From: Pelagibacterales bacterium SAG-MED11
Lineage (GTDB): Bacteria > Pseudomonadota > Alphaproteobacteria > Pelagibacterales > Pelagibacteraceae
Direction of reading: 5' to 3'
DNA length: 64,000 nucleotides
Assembly: GCA_014654265.1 (NCBI GenBank)
Contig: JACWDI010000002.1
Span: 62,001 to 126,000, forward strand
Shown here: positions 1-10,294 of the stretch, piece after piece
Numbering within the stretch: position 1 is the first letter of the stretch
Layout: every line of letters starts with the position of its first letter
Translations under genes and position numbers: made by a program
Notes under the pieces: generated by a model
The model's input: the letters and a program-made list of their open reading frames with translations, nothing else
Told to the model about the DNA's origin: nothing
The model's database searches: none

Positions 1-637
1 CACTTATTGCACCTAGTAATTGTTGATTAACATCTTGCGGAAATTCTTTATTTGTTTTTTCTTTAACAACATTTTTAAAATCTTTTATTAGTCCATCCCA
101 ATCATCTTCATCTAAATCAGTATCTAGTAACACTCCTTTGGTTAGCTTATAATTTTCTATTAATTCCTCAAAATGGTAACCTTCAACACCCATTACAACG
201 TTACCATACATTTGAATAAATCTTCTGTAGCTATCTTTGGCAAATCTACCATTTGAAGTCTTGTTTGCTAAAGCAATTACGGTTTTATCATTTAAACCAA
301 GATTAAGAATTGTATCCATCATGCCAGGCATCGAAACTCTAGCCCCAGATCTTACAGATAATAAAAGTGGATTTTTTAAGTCTCCAAATTTTTTTGATAC
401 GTCCTTTTCAATTACTTTTAACTCTTTTTTAATTTGGTTAATTAATTTAGAATTTAATTTCTTTTTATCTTTATAAAAAACTTCACAAACCTTAGTAGAA
501 ATTGTAAATCCTGGTGGTACTGGAAGTCCCATTCTTCCCATTTCTGAAAGGTTAGCACCTTTTCCACCCAAAAAATTTTTAGGATTTTTAATTTTTTGTG
601 TATCTTTCGATTTAAAATTTAAAATTAGTTTATTCAT
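1..637 (-). CDS. ppdK: Pyruvate, phosphate dikinase, N-terminal part (runs off left edge)
   Basis: About 212 N-terminal residues are visible, starting at an ATG at 637. Early residues contain LGGKGANLSEMGRMGLPVPP followed by GFTIST, and later SVRSGARVSMPGMMDT, which are hallmarks of the ATP-binding (ATP-grasp) domain of PPDK. The phosphohistidine and PEP domains lie outside the window. The enzyme interconverts pyruvate + ATP + Pi and PEP + AMP + PPi in the cytosol. Given gap, pgk and fba nearby, a gluconeogenic role is plausible (inference). The start overlaps the end of glyS by 8 bases on the same strand, so the two are probably co-transcribed and translationally coupled. Family assignment is confident. 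Confidence 0.93.
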   Translation of the reverse strand, partial: MNKLILNFKSKDTQKIKNPKNFLGGKGANLSEMGRMGLPVPPGFTISTKVCEVFYKDKKKLNSKLINQIKKELKVIEKDVSKKFGDLKNPLLLSVRSGARVSMPGMMDTILNLGLNDKTVIALANKTSNGRFAKDSYRRFIQMYGNVVMGVEGYHFEELIENYKLTKGVLLDTDLDEDDWDGLIKDFKNVVKEKTNKEFPQDVNQQLLGAIS

Positions 638-2702
638 TATTTATTTTCAATAATTGAAAGTTTATAAAATTTTGAAATGTTTTACATAACATATTAATAA
701 GTTCCAATCTGTTTTTTCGTAAAGTTTCATTTTCTTCATTAACTTTGACATTGTCAAAAAATTCGAAAATATCTTTCTTTGCACCTGCCAAAATCGTTAA
801 TGATTGTTCATAGTTTTCATCGTTATTAATATTTGAATAGTATTTTTTAATCTCATTAATCTTTTTATATAAATTTTTCTCAATATCTGTTTTAAAAATA
901 CCAGGATCAGTTGTATTGGTCATTTCTATTTCACTATTTTTCAATTCATTATCTAATATATTTGATGCTCTTTTATAACTTGAGATAATATCTATTCCTT
1001 GTTGGTTATTAATAATCTTATTTAGTCGGTTCGCTTTTTCATAAGATGAGAATAAATTATTTAGTGAAAAAGAAGAGATAGTAGCTTCAATTATGTCAAG
1101 ACGGATTTTTTTTTCTTTCATGTAATATCTAAATCTATCTTTTAAAAAATTATGTAACTCTTTCTGTAAATTTTGATTATTTAAATTATAACCTTGTTCT
1201 TGATATAAACTTGTAGAATAACTTAATAGATCATTTACTTTAAAATTTTTTTTATTTTCAATTATTGTTCTAATAATACCAAGCGCAGTGCGTCTTAATG
1301 CAAATGGATCTTTTGAACTTGTAGGTTTTTCGTTAATTCCAAAAAAACCAACTAAAGTGTCTATTTTATCTGAAACAGATAAAGCAACACTAAAAGGTTT
1401 TTTGGGAGTTTGAGTATCCAAACCAATTGGTAAATATTGTTCAGTTATTGCTAATGAAACATCTCTATCAAAACCTTGGTGTAAGGCAAAATATCCACCC
1501 ATAATTCCTTGAAGCTCAGGAAATTCTCCGACTAAATTGGAAGTTAAATCTGTTTTACAAATTGAAGCTGACAATTCTACTTTTTCTTTACTAATCAACA
1601 ACTCATCAGAAATAATTCCACCCAATTTTCTCAATCGTTGAACTTTGTCAAAATATGTTCCTAATCCTTTGAAAAAATTCATTAATTTTAATTCAGAAAT
1701 TTTTTTAACTAAATTTTGAGTTTTATCTTTATTCCAAAAAAATTCTGCATCACTAAGCCTTGCCTCAATAACTCTTTCATTTCCAATCTTTATCAGTCCT
1801 TTTTGATCTTTTTTGTTTGAGACAATTAAAAATTCATTTGTAATCACACCATTATTATCAAAGGTTGGAAAGTATTTTTGATGAGATTGCATAGTTAAAG
1901 TTAAAATCTCTTTTGGAATAGATAAAAATCTTTTATTAAAGCTACACAATAAAACATTTGGGTTATCTACTATATTTATTACTTCATCAAATAATTTTGG
2001 GTTATCTTTAATAGTTAGTTTTCTTTTATTAAGTATTTTTGAAAATTCTCTTTTTATAAACTCTTTCCTTTTATCTTGATCTATAAGTGATCCTTGTTTT
2101 TTAAAATATTTTTCATAGGATTTAAAGTTTGTAAAATTCTTTTTTTTTTCCTCAAAATCTTTATCAATATAAGTAGAACTTGAAGATGATAAATGATGAA
2201 ATTCAAAATTAAGTGTTTTTTTATCGAATAAAGACAATATTGATTTCAAAGGTCTTCCCCAATTGAGATCAAATTCTCCCCATTTCATAGATTTTTTCCA
2301 CTGGTAATTTTCAAGTAATTTAGGAATAAACTCGATCAATAAATCACTTGTTTTTAATGATTTAGATTTTGTTTTATAAAAATAAAACTGACCTTTTTCA
2401 GTTTCATTTTTAAATAGATCTTTTTTTTCTATATTGTTTGACCTAATAAAACCCTCTAATGCTTCTTCAGGAGCACTAGTCTTTGGACCTCTTATTTTTT
2501 CAGAGGCTATTTTGATTTGTTTATCTAAATTTTCAAAAACTATTATTAATCTATTGGGTGTGGATAATGAAAAACATTTTTTTGATTTAATTGATTTTTC
2601 TAAAAAAAAATTTTGAAATTCTTCTAAAAGTTTATTTCGCAAGTTTTTTTGAAGTCCTGCTGGAATTTCCTCACTAAATAACTCTAAAAAAAATTCTGCC
2701 AT
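630..2702 (-). CDS. glyS: Glycine--tRNA ligase beta subunit
   Basis: About 690 residues, the normal size for the GlyRS beta chain. The N-terminus AEFFLELFSEEIPAG and the central GYFALHQGFDRDV block are characteristic; the lysine-rich C-terminal ~100 residues fit the DALR-type anticodon-binding domain. It pairs with GlyQ as the alpha2beta2 glycyl-tRNA synthetase that charges tRNA-Gly. I chose the ATG at 2702, because the family begins MAEFF; a start six codons upstream (2720) would lengthen the overlap with glyQ. From 2702 the gene begins two bases after the glyQ stop codon. It lies in the order sppA-glyQ-glyS-ppdK on the minus strand. Confidence 0.95.
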   Translation of the reverse strand: MAEFFLELFSEEIPAGLQKNLRNKLLEEFQNFFLEKSIKSKKCFSLSTPNRLIIVFENLDKQIKIASEKIRGPKTSAPEEALEGFIRSNNIEKKDLFKNETEKGQFYFYKTKSKSLKTSDLLIEFIPKLLENYQWKKSMKWGEFDLNWGRPLKSILSLFDKKTLNFEFHHLSSSSSTYIDKDFEEKKKNFTNFKSYEKYFKKQGSLIDQDKRKEFIKREFSKILNKRKLTIKDNPKLFDEVINIVDNPNVLLCSFNKRFLSIPKEILTLTMQSHQKYFPTFDNNGVITNEFLIVSNKKDQKGLIKIGNERVIEARLSDAEFFWNKDKTQNLVKKISELKLMNFFKGLGTYFDKVQRLRKLGGIISDELLISKEKVELSASICKTDLTSNLVGEFPELQGIMGGYFALHQGFDRDVSLAITEQYLPIGLDTQTPKKPFSVALSVSDKIDTLVGFFGINEKPTSSKDPFALRRTALGIIRTIIENKKNFKVNDLLSYSTSLYQEQGYNLNNQNLQKELHNFLKDRFRYYMKEKKIRLDIIEATISSFSLNNLFSSYEKANRLNKIINNQQGIDIISSYKRASNILDNELKNSEIEMTNTTDPGIFKTDIEKNLYKKINEIKKYYSNINNDENYEQSLTILAGAKKDIFEFFDNVKVNEENETLRKNRLELINMLCKTFQNFINFQLLKINNE

Positions 2703-2703
2703 C

Positions 2704-3585
2704 TCAAATTTGAGTATCAATCCATATTGCAGCAGCAGACTTTGTAATTTCTCTTATCCTTCCAATATATTCTGCTCTTTGAGCAACACTAATTGCTTTT
2801 CTGGCATCTAATATATTAAATATATGACTTGCTTTTAAACATTGATCATAAGCTGGTAAAGAAATTTTTTTTTCTACTAATGATTTAGCCTCACCCTCAA
2901 ACATATCAAACATTTTAAAAAGGTTTTCTGTGTTCGCATGGTCAAAATTATAGGCAGAAAATTCTTTTTCTGATTGATGAAAAACTTCCCTATATTCAAC
3001 ATTGTCATTGTTCCAAATTAAATCATAAACATTCTTTTTTTCTTGAGTGAACATACAAATTCTTTCTAAGCCATATGTTATTTCAACTGAAACTGGTTTA
3101 CATTCAAACCCAGCCATTTGTTGGAAATATGTAAATTGGGTTATTTCCATACCGTCACACCATACCTCCCAACCCAGACCAGCAGCCCCTAATGTTGGAC
3201 TCTCCCAATCATCTTCAACAAATCTGATATCATGATTTTTATGATCAATACCAATTACTGATAAACTATTTAAGTATAGTTTTTTTATATTTGATGGAGA
3301 TGGTTTTATAATTACTTGAAATTGATAATAATGCTGAAGTCTATTTGGATTATCTCCATATCTTCCATCTGTCGGTCTTCTTGAAGGCTGAACATAAGCA
3401 GCTTTCCATGGTTTAGGGCCAAGAGATCTTAAGGTCGTTGCAGGATGAAATGTTCCAGCTCCAACCTCCATATCATAAGGTTGTAAAATTATACAACCTT
3501 GTTTGCTCCAAAACTTTTGTAAATTTAAAATTGTATCCTGAAAAGTTTGGAACTTTACTTTTTTTTTACTATTTTTAGAGACCAT
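2704..3585 (-). CDS. glyQ: Glycine--tRNA ligase alpha subunit
   Basis: Class II synthetase alpha chain of about 293 residues. Diagnostic blocks are [20 protein letters not shown] near the N-terminus, then [20 protein letters not shown] and [20 protein letters not shown] in the catalytic core. The family normally starts only a few residues before FQTFQD, so I prefer the ATG at 3585; another ATG at 3609 would add eight residues. Even the shorter form overlaps the end of the upstream sppA-type gene by 11 bases. It forms the catalytic half of GlyRS with GlyS. Confidence 0.95.
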   Translation of the reverse strand: MVSKNSKKKVKFQTFQDTILNLQKFWSKQGCIILQPYDMEVGAGTFHPATTLRSLGPKPWKAAYVQPSRRPTDGRYGDNPNRLQHYYQFQVIIKPSPSNIKKLYLNSLSVIGIDHKNHDIRFVEDDWESPTLGAAGLGWEVWCDGMEITQFTYFQQMAGFECKPVSVEITYGLERICMFTQEKKNVYDLIWNNDNVEYREVFHQSEKEFSAYNFDHANTENLFKMFDMFEGEAKSLVEKKISLPAYDQCLKASHIFNILDARKAISVAQRAEYIGRIREITKSAAAIWIDTQI

Positions 3586-4381
3586 ATCTTTGCCATACAG
3601 ATTTTTCATCTAATATATTTGCGAGTTGATCGACATGATCATTCGATGATGATAATTTTTTACTTAACCACCCTTTTGATTTTTCAAATTTTTTAATTAC
3701 TAAATCTTCTCCAAATTTTTCTTTTAATATTTGATTAGCATCACCAATTTCATCTATTAAACCAAGAGACTTGGCTCTACGTCCTGACCAAAATTCTCCT
3801 GAAAACAGCTCTACCTCTGTTTTTTTTAATTTTGAGCCTCTACTTTTTTCAACAACATCAATAAAATCTTTGTGTAAATCTAACTGAATATTTTTAAGTC
3901 TATCGATATCTTCTTTTTTTTCATCAAGAAAAGGATCTAGAGTACTTTTATTTTTACCTGCAGTATGAACTCTTCTTTCAACTCCAATTTTCTTTATAAG
4001 TTCTGTAAAACCAAAAGAAGAATAAATCACTCCAATAGAACCAATAATAGAACTTGAGTTTGCATATATTTCGTCTCCAGCACATGCAATTAAGTACCCT
4101 CCTGAAGCAGCAACATCTTCAGCAAAAACAATAACCTTTTTTTTATTTTTTTTGGCCTTCTGTCTTATAAAGTTATAAATCAAATGAGATTGGACAGGAG
4201 AACCCCCTGGTGAATTTATAGTAATTGCAACACATGGTGCTTTTTTTAAGGAGAAAGCTTTTGAAATAATCTCTTCTTGACCTGAAAAATCGATACCTTG
4301 TTTAAACTTTCCAACATTTCCTATTACTCCACTTAATTTTATATGTGGGATAATTTTTTTCTTTTTTAAAAAAGAGAACAT
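3575..4381 (-). CDS. sppA: S49-family signal peptide peptidase (SppA/SohB type)
   Basis: 268-residue member of the ClpP/crotonase-fold S49 peptidases. Visible: TINSPGG around residues 54-60, the Ser93 nucleophile in [19 protein letters not shown], and the general-base lysine in [11 protein letters not shown] (143 or 145). This is the short single-domain form rather than the duplicated E. coli SppA. No clear N-terminal membrane segment is present, only a basic start (FLKKKK), so membrane association would be peripheral. It is thought to clear cleaved signal peptides. It is first in the sppA-glyQ-glyS-ppdK run and has a good promoter at 4422-4449. Confidence 0.85.
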   Translation of the reverse strand: MFSFLKKKKIIPHIKLSGVIGNVGKFKQGIDFSGQEEIISKAFSLKKAPCVAITINSPGGSPVQSHLIYNFIRQKAKKNKKKVIVFAEDVAASGGYLIACAGDEIYANSSSIIGSIGVIYSSFGFTELIKKIGVERRVHTAGKNKSTLDPFLDEKKEDIDRLKNIQLDLHKDFIDVVEKSRGSKLKKTEVELFSGEFWSGRRAKSLGLIDEIGDANQILKEKFGEDLVIKKFEKSKGWLSKKLSSSNDHVDQLANILDEKSVWQRYGL

Positions 4382-4421
4382 TTTTAACCTTTATAGAATT
4401 TTTAATTGAATATAAAGACAT

Positions 4422-4449
4422 CTTATAATTGAAGATTCAGGTGCGTCAA
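4422..4449 (-). promoter_or_regulatory. Sigma70-type promoter for the sppA-glyQ-glyS-ppdK run
   Basis: On the minus strand TTGACG (4449-4444) is followed after 16 bases by TATAAG (4427-4422), five of six matches to the consensus in each box. It sits about 40 bases upstream of the sppA start. Its -35 box abuts the -35 box of the divergent ispB promoter. Confidence 0.6.
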
Positions 4450-4478
4450 TTGATAAGTAATAAATACAAACTTATTAT
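4450..4478 (+). promoter_or_regulatory. Sigma70-type promoter for ispB
   Basis: TTGATA at 4450-4455, a 17-base spacer, then TATTAT at 4473-4478, about 18 bases before the ATG. An overlapping alternative -10, TATACT, lies at 4476-4481 with longer spacing. Back to back with the minus-strand sppA promoter. Confidence 0.5.
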
Positions 4479-4496
4479 ACTAGTTTGTTCACATAA

Positions 4497-5510
4497 ATGG
4501 GAACTGTAATTCAGCTAAAAAACCAAATTAATAATTCTTATTTTCAACTTAAAGACTCAGTTGAAGATAAATTGCTACTCGTAGAGGACAAGATAAAGTC
4601 AAAACTTGTAAGTAAAGTTGAGTTAGTTCAAAAAATGACTGAATACCATCTTGAAACTGGCGGCAAAAGATTAAGAGCCTTATTAACCTTAGGTTCAGCT
4701 AAAATGTGTGGTTACTCAAAAGGTACAAGAGACATTAATCTTGCAGCCTGTGTTGAGCTAATTCATGCTGCCACTTTAATGCATGATGACGTTATAGATA
4801 ATGGTGCCTTAAGAAGAGGTAAAAAAACCTTAAACAAAGTTTGGGATAATTACTCCTCAGTATTGGTTGGAGATTATTTGCTAAGTAGATGTTTTGAAAT
4901 GATGGTGGAGGATGGAAATATAGAAGTATTAAAGTTACTATCTTCAACTTCTTCAAAAATTGCTCAAGGAGAAATATTACAACTACAACATCAGGGAGAA
5001 GTTGATATGTTAGAGGAAACATATTTAAAAATTATATCAGCAAAAACTGCTGAGTTGTTTGCTGCAGCTACTAAGGTAGGAGCTATATTATCTGATATGC
5101 AAACTAAAGAAAAGGAAGCTTTAGAATTTTACGGAAGAAATCTGGGCTTAACATTTCAAATAGCTGACGACACTTTGGATTATAATTCAGAAATTAAATT
5201 GTTTGGAAAAAAAATTGGACAAGATTTTTACGAAGGTAAAATAACCCTTCCTATAATTTTATTATTTCAAAAAGCTGATAATCAAGAGAGAGAAAAACTG
5301 AAAGATATTTTTTCTAAAAGTTTAAGAAATAAGAATGATTTAGATTACACTTTATCCTTAATAAAAAAATATGATATAATTAAAGCGTGCTATCAAAAAG
5401 CCCAGCACTATATTAACCTAGCCTCAAATTCTTTATCGGTATTTAAAGACTCTAACGAAAAAAATATTCTTGAAAATTTAACTTCTTTTAGTTTATCGAG
5501 AAATTTTTAA
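4497..5510 (+). CDS. ispB: Long-chain polyprenyl diphosphate synthase (octaprenyl type)
   Basis: 337-residue trans-isoprenyl diphosphate synthase. The first aspartate-rich motif DDVID is at about 97-101, preceded by ELIHAATLMH; the second is in TFQIADDTLDY; GGKRLRALL marks the isopentenyl-diphosphate-binding region. DDxxD rather than the longer DDxxxxD spacing separates it from the farnesyl synthase at 9166-10048. It extends farnesyl diphosphate with IPP to make the quinone side chain; the exact chain length cannot be read from sequence. It is monocistronic and convergent with pdxH, with which it shares a TTAA double stop. Confidence 0.9.
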   Translation: MGTVIQLKNQINNSYFQLKDSVEDKLLLVEDKIKSKLVSKVELVQKMTEYHLETGGKRLRALLTLGSAKMCGYSKGTRDINLAACVELIHAATLMHDDVIDNGALRRGKKTLNKVWDNYSSVLVGDYLLSRCFEMMVEDGNIEVLKLLSSTSSKIAQGEILQLQHQGEVDMLEETYLKIISAKTAELFAAATKVGAILSDMQTKEKEALEFYGRNLGLTFQIADDTLDYNSEIKLFGKKIGQDFYEGKITLPIILLFQKADNQEREKLKDIFSKSLRNKNDLDYTLSLIKKYDIIKACYQKAQHYINLASNSLSVFKDSNEKNILENLTSFSLSRNF

Positions 5511-6133
5511 GGACTTAAAAGGCTTTTTTCCCAATTATTATTATTGTCTAGAGTATACTTCAGCCTTTCATGTATTCTATTATCTCCATCTAACCAAAAT
5601 TCGATACTTGATGGTTTTAAATTCCAGCCAGACCAGTGATCTGGCCTTGGTACTTTGTCTTTATCATTATATTTTTTTTTGAAATTTTCTAAATTATTTA
5701 GAAGTTCATCCCTACTTTTTAAAATACTACTTTGTTTAGAGGCCCACGCTCCTATTCTGCTTTCATAAGCCCTGGTGCTAAAATAATCGTCTGCTATTTT
5801 ATCATCTACTTGATTTAGTTTTCCAACAATTCTAATTTGTCTTAATAAGCTTTTCCAATGAAAACACATTGTAGCATTTGGATTTTCTTTTAATTCTTTA
5901 CTTTTTTGGCTTTTTAAATTTGTGTAGAAAATGAAACCATCTTTATCAAAACCTTTAAGTAAAACCATTCTAACTGATGGAACTCCATTTTTGCTGGCAG
6001 TCCCTAAAGCCAAAGCATTTGGATCATTCATTTCTCTCTTTTTTGCCACTTCAAACCATTCCTCAAATAGTTGAAATGGATCATCAAGATCAAGAAAGCA
6101 TTTATTTAGGCCTAGTGAGTTTTTTTGATTCAT
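5507..6133 (-). CDS. pdxH: Pyridoxamine/pyridoxine 5'-phosphate oxidase
   Basis: 208 residues, usual length. FMN- and substrate-binding blocks are recognisable: RMVLLKGFDKDGFIFYTNL, SQKSKELKENPNATMCFHW, and the C-terminal RIHERLKY...W...LSP ending typical of PdxH. It oxidises PNP/PMP to pyridoxal 5'-phosphate using O2 and FMN. It is divergent from aroC (34-base gap) and its stop codon is interlocked with that of ispB in one TTAA. Confidence 0.94.
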   Translation of the reverse strand: MNQKNSLGLNKCFLDLDDPFQLFEEWFEVAKKREMNDPNALALGTASKNGVPSVRMVLLKGFDKDGFIFYTNLKSQKSKELKENPNATMCFHWKSLLRQIRIVGKLNQVDDKIADDYFSTRAYESRIGAWASKQSSILKSRDELLNNLENFKKKYNDKDKVPRPDHWSGWNLKPSSIEFWLDGDNRIHERLKYTLDNNNNWEKSLLSP

Positions 6134-6166
6134 AATTTTAACAAAATAATCTATATAATATAAATA

Positions 6167-7249
6167 ATGTCATTTAATACATTTGGAAAGTTTTTTCGTT
6201 TCACTACTTGGGGAGAGTCCCATGGGCCAGCTATTGGCTGTATTATTGACGGTTGTCCTCCTTTAATTCAACTAAAAGAACAAGATATTCAAAAAGAATT
6301 AGATAAAAGGAAACCAGGACAATCAAAATTTACCACCCAAAGAAAAGAGGGAGATAAAGTTCAAATTCTTTCTGGGGTCTTTGAAGGCAAAACAACTGGA
6401 ACTCCCATATCACTGATAATTTATAACGAAGATATGCGTTCAAACGATTATAAGGATATTAAAGATAAGTTTAGACCTGGGCATGCAGATTTTACATATT
6501 TCAAAAAATATGGAATTAGAGATTATAGAGGAGGAGGAAGATCATCCGCCAGAGAAACAGCAGCAAGAGTTGCTGCAGGTGCTATTGCTAAAAAAGTTTT
6601 GGAAAATAAATTAGGTAAAAAATTTAAGATTTCTGCTGCAGTAACACAGCTTGGAATTCTTGGCTGTGATACAACAGAATGGGATGATAAAATAATCTAT
6701 AAAAATCCATTTTTTTGTCCCGATAAGTCAATGTTAAAAATATGGGAGAAATATCTTTTAAATGTTAGGAAAGCAGGGTCTTCTTGTGGAGCAATAATTG
6801 AAGTAAGAGCTAATGGAATTCCAGCTGGTTTAGGTGCACCAATTTACTCAAAATTAGATTCTGATATTGCTTCAGCTATGATGAGTATTAATGCTGTTAA
6901 AGGAGTAAATATTGGCTCAGGAATGAACTCTGCTCAATTATCTGGAGAAGAAAATTCTGATGAAATTTCACAAACTAAAAAGAAGTTAAAATTTAATTCA
7001 AATAATGCAGGAGGAATACTTGGAGGTATATCTTCTGGACAAGAAATAATTGTATCATTTGCAGTGAAACCTACTTCTTCAATTTTAAAGAGTAGAAAAA
7101 CAGTAAATAAACTTGGAAAAAATACTACCATATCTGTAAAAGGAAGGCATGACCCATGTGTAGGCATAAGAGCGGTCCCAGTGGGTGAGGCTATGCTTTC
7201 ATGTGTTTTATTAGATCATTACTTAATGAATAAAGCTCAGTGCGGTTAA
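6167..7249 (+). CDS. aroC: Chorismate synthase
   Basis: 360 residues, full length. Signature blocks: [20 protein letters not shown] near the N-terminus, [35 protein letters not shown] and the C-terminal [18 protein letters not shown]. It converts EPSP to chorismate with reduced FMN, the last common step to aromatic amino acids. It is a single gene between divergent pdxH and convergent dxs, with six bases between the aroC and dxs ends and so no room for a classical terminator. Confidence 0.96.
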   Translation: MSFNTFGKFFRFTTWGESHGPAIGCIIDGCPPLIQLKEQDIQKELDKRKPGQSKFTTQRKEGDKVQILSGVFEGKTTGTPISLIIYNEDMRSNDYKDIKDKFRPGHADFTYFKKYGIRDYRGGGRSSARETAARVAAGAIAKKVLENKLGKKFKISAAVTQLGILGCDTTEWDDKIIYKNPFFCPDKSMLKIWEKYLLNVRKAGSSCGAIIEVRANGIPAGLGAPIYSKLDSDIASAMMSINAVKGVNIGSGMNSAQLSGEENSDEISQTKKKLKFNSNNAGGILGGISSGQEIIVSFAVKPTSSILKSRKTVNKLGKNTTISVKGRHDPCVGIRAVPVGEAMLSCVLLDHYLMNKAQCG

Positions 7250-7255
7250 TGTAAA

Positions 7256-9169
7256 TTATTTTTGTTTTTGTAAAACAATATTAGAATTCAATAGATCAAG
7301 AACTTTTTCTTCGATTGAATCAGAGTCTAGATTAGCTATTTTGTACATATTTTCAGGTGTATCTTGATCAATAAAAATATCTGGTAAATTCATTGATCTA
7401 AATTTTAAATTATTATCCATTAAACCTTTTTTGGTTAAAAAATTAACGACATGAGAACCAAATCCACCTATAGAACCTTCCTCAATAGTCATTATAGCTT
7501 CATGTGTGGTTGCAAGTTGCCAAAGTAAATTTTCATCTAAAGGTTTTGCAAATCTTGCATCAACAATTGTTATGTCTATTCCTTTTTTTTTTAAATTTTC
7601 AGCTGCTTTTAAAGTTTCATTTAATCTTGCTCCAAAATTTAAGATAGCTAATTTTTTTCCTTCTTTAATAATTTTTGATTTACCTATCTCTATCTTCTCG
7701 TTAATTGAAGGTAAAACAGAACCTAATCCAATACCTCTTGGATATCTAAATGCACAGGGTCTATCGTTTATTTCTGTTGAGGTATTTATCATTCTTACTA
7801 ATTCAGCCTCATCACTAGCTGCCATAACTACAAAATTGGGCAATGTCGATAAGTAAGTTGTATCAAAACTTCCTGCATGGGTTGGTCCATCTGCACCTAC
7901 TAAACCTGCTCTATCTATTGCAAATCGTACTGGTAAACTTTGAATGGCTACATCGTGAACAACTTGATCATAAGCCCTTTGAAGAAATGTTGAATATATT
8001 GCTGCGTAAGGTTTAAAATTTTCAGTTGCTAAACCAGCAGCAAACGTAACTGCATGCTGTTCTGCAATTCCTACGTCAAAAGTTCTTTCTGGAAATTCTT
8101 TACGGAAACTATTTAAACCAGTCCCATCAGGCATCGCAGCGGTAATAGCAACTATTTTACTATCTTTTTTTGCATGTTGGATCAAAGTATCTGCAAATAC
8201 TTTAGTATATGATGGTGTCTTGTTGATGCTTTTAATTTGCTCTCCAGTTTTTACGTTAAACTTTGAAACTCCATGATAGTTGTCTTTTGCTTGCTCAGCG
8301 AATGAATATCCTTTTCCTTTTTTTGTTTTGATATGAATTAAAATCGGTCCCTCATGCTTTGAGTCCTTAGCATTTCTTAAGATTGGAACTAAAGAGCTTA
8401 AATCATGCCCATCAATTGGGCCAATATAATAAAATCCTAGTGAACTAAATAACGTACCACCTGTTACAGCAGATCTAAGCAAGTCTTCAGCTTTGCCTGC
8501 TTTTGCGCTAAATCGTTTTGAAAAAGCAGATGTAATTAATTTTATAGTTTCTCTCAGACTAAAATAAATTTTACCTGAAAAAATTTTAGCTAAGTAAGTG
8601 CCCATTGCTCCAACAGGTCTAGCTATAGACATGTCATTATCATTTAATATGACAATCATTTTAGTTTTAGTTGCGCCAGCATTGTTCATGGCTTCATAAG
8701 CCATACCTGCACTGATGGCTCCATCACCAACAACTGCAATAACATTATCAGACTTATTTGAAAGTCTATTAGCTTCAGCTATACCTAAGGCTGAGGAGAT
8801 TGAAGTTGAACTATGTGCTGCACCAAAAGGATCATATTCACTTTCTAATCTTTTTGTAAAGCCCGATAGGCCGCCTCCTTGCCTCAATGTTCTTATTTTA
8901 TCTTTTCTTCCAGTCAAAATTTTATGTGGGTAACACTGATGCCCTACATCCCAAATTAATTTGTCATTAGGGGTATTAAAAATAAAATGAAGCGCAACAC
9001 TTAGCTCAACAACTCCAAGGCTTGCTCCTAAGTGACCTCCAGTAACGGATACTGCATCAATCATTTCCTCTCTTAATTCATCAGCTACTTTTTGTAACTT
9101 CGACTCAGGTATCTTCTTTAAATCTGAAGGAAAATTTATTTGATTTAAAAATTCATATTCTTTTTTCAT
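7256..9169 (-). CDS. dxs: 1-deoxy-D-xylulose-5-phosphate synthase
   Basis: 637 residues, normal for DXS. The thiamine-diphosphate site shows [35 protein letters not shown] and [16 protein letters not shown] are the N-terminal DXS blocks; the catalytic glutamate lies in [35 protein letters not shown] is the transketolase-like pyrimidine domain. It condenses pyruvate and glyceraldehyde 3-phosphate, the first MEP-pathway step. It overlaps the end of ispA by 4 bases, giving the order xseB-ispA-dxs. An intact A10 run (7583-7592, T on the plus strand) shows that such runs can stay in frame here. Confidence 0.96.
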   Translation of the reverse strand: MKKEYEFLNQINFPSDLKKIPESKLQKVADELREEMIDAVSVTGGHLGASLGVVELSVALHFIFNTPNDKLIWDVGHQCYPHKILTGRKDKIRTLRQGGGLSGFTKRLESEYDPFGAAHSSTSISSALGIAEANRLSNKSDNVIAVVGDGAISAGMAYEAMNNAGATKTKMIVILNDNDMSIARPVGAMGTYLAKIFSGKIYFSLRETIKLITSAFSKRFSAKAGKAEDLLRSAVTGGTLFSSLGFYYIGPIDGHDLSSLVPILRNAKDSKHEGPILIHIKTKKGKGYSFAEQAKDNYHGVSKFNVKTGEQIKSINKTPSYTKVFADTLIQHAKKDSKIVAITAAMPDGTGLNSFRKEFPERTFDVGIAEQHAVTFAAGLATENFKPYAAIYSTFLQRAYDQVVHDVAIQSLPVRFAIDRAGLVGADGPTHAGSFDTTYLSTLPNFVVMAASDEAELVRMINTSTEINDRPCAFRYPRGIGLGSVLPSINEKIEIGKSKIIKEGKKLAILNFGARLNETLKAAENLKKKGIDITIVDARFAKPLDENLLWQLATTHEAIMTIEEGSIGGFGSHVVNFLTKKGLMDNNLKFRSMNLPDIFIDQDTPENMYKIANLDSDSIEEKVLDLLNSNIVLQKQK

Positions 9170-10048
9170 TTATTCCTATTCAAAATATAATTTAAGGTCT
9201 CTGATAAATCTTTTGATTTTGAACCATATTTTTTCAATTTATTATTAATTTTAAAAATTAATTTATTTGCATATTTAATAGTATTTTTATGTCCTAGTAA
9301 ACTAATTAGAGTTGCTTTGCCCTTCTTTTTATCTTTTCCAGTTTTTTTTCCTGCTGTCAATAAATTGCCTTTATGATCAATTAAATCATCAGCAACTTGA
9401 AATAATAATCCAATGTCTAAACCTAAATTTTCGAATTTCTTAATTTCACTCTTATTTTTTTTTTTTAAAATTAAAGGTACTGAGCAGCAAAAACTAAATA
9501 ATTTACCAGTTTTTTTTATTTCCATTTCAAGGATTCTTTTTTTTAGATACTTTCTTATGCTCATAACTTAAGTCTAAATATTGTCCCCCAGCAATTCCAA
9601 TATGGCCTGCACATTCTGAAAGTTTATTTACAAGATCAACTTTTATAGCTTGAGAAGTATTTAAATCTTTATGAGTCAAAATTTCAAACGCCATAGTTAA
9701 AAGTGAGTTTCCAGCTAAAACAGCTGTTGATTCACCAAATTTAATATGTGTCGATTGTTTACCTCTTCTAATTGTATCATTATCCATGCAAGGCAAGTCA
9801 TCATGAATTAAAGAGTAAGCATGTATACACTCAATAGCAGAGCCTATCATTATTAATGTTTTGTAGTCTATTTTAAATATTAACCCAGCATCAATCAGAA
9901 TTTTTGATCTAACTTTTTTGCCACCAGAAAATAAACCATATTTCATTGGTACTATTAATTCAGATTTTTTTTGTTTTTTTATAAAACCTTTTAAAAAAAA
10001 ATCAGTATCTTTAGCTATTTTATTTAGTGTACTTTGCATCTTTTTCAT
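9166..10048 (-). CDS. ispA: Farnesyl diphosphate synthase, split by a one-base frameshift
   Basis: Two overlapping reading frames together make one IspA. The upstream part (10048 to 9527) has the first aspartate-rich motif [10 protein letters not shown] and [18 protein letters not shown]. The downstream part (to 9166) carries KKTGKLF, the second motif VADDLID and [18 protein letters not shown]. The break is at eight consecutive coding-strand A's (9537-9544); removing one A joins ..YEHKKVSKK to [14 protein letters not shown].. exactly as the family expects. It makes FPP from DMAPP/GPP and IPP and sits between xseB and dxs, the usual order. A sequencing or assembly indel, transcriptional slippage, or a real mutation could explain it; loss seems unlikely because the remainder is well conserved. 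Confidence 0.85.
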
Positions 10049-10274
10049 TAAAAATCTTTGTAATCTTTTCTTTAGTTTTTATATTTATATCTTTTATATT
10101 TCTTTGAAACTTCTTCTCAATTATATTGTTAAGTTTAATAAGATTTTGATAGTTTTCCATAGAATTTTCCAGATCTTTTTGGTTTTCTAAATATTCGATC
10201 ATTTTATTTGCTTCATTAGTTAGTTCCTCTAGAGATAGGGAACTATAATCATTTGGTAAATTTTTATCTTTCAT
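10020..10274 (-). CDS. xseB: Exodeoxyribonuclease VII small subunit
   Basis: 84 residues. The N-terminal third, SLEELTNEANKMIEYLEN followed by LENSMENYQNLIKL, is the helical-hairpin XseB fold; the C-terminal half is lysine/glutamate-rich tail. It partners XseA (not in this window) in a single-strand-specific exonuclease. The gene overlaps the start of ispA by 29 bases, matching the widespread xseB-ispA-dxs order, and is divergent from the Sua5-type gene. Confidence 0.85.
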   Translation of the reverse strand: MKDKNLPNDYSSLSLEELTNEANKMIEYLENQKDLENSMENYQNLIKLNNIIEKKFQRNIKDINIKTKEKITKIFNEKDAKYTK

Positions 10275-10294
10275 ATAATACTCTGAGATAATAC

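Noticed and set aside
237-476. Plus-strand open frame of 79 codons over the left edge
   Set aside because: It lies antisense to the well-conserved ppdK coding sequence and has no family features.
2703-2720. Six-codon upstream extension of glyS
   Set aside because: The family begins at MAEFF (2702) and the extension only increases overlap with glyQ.
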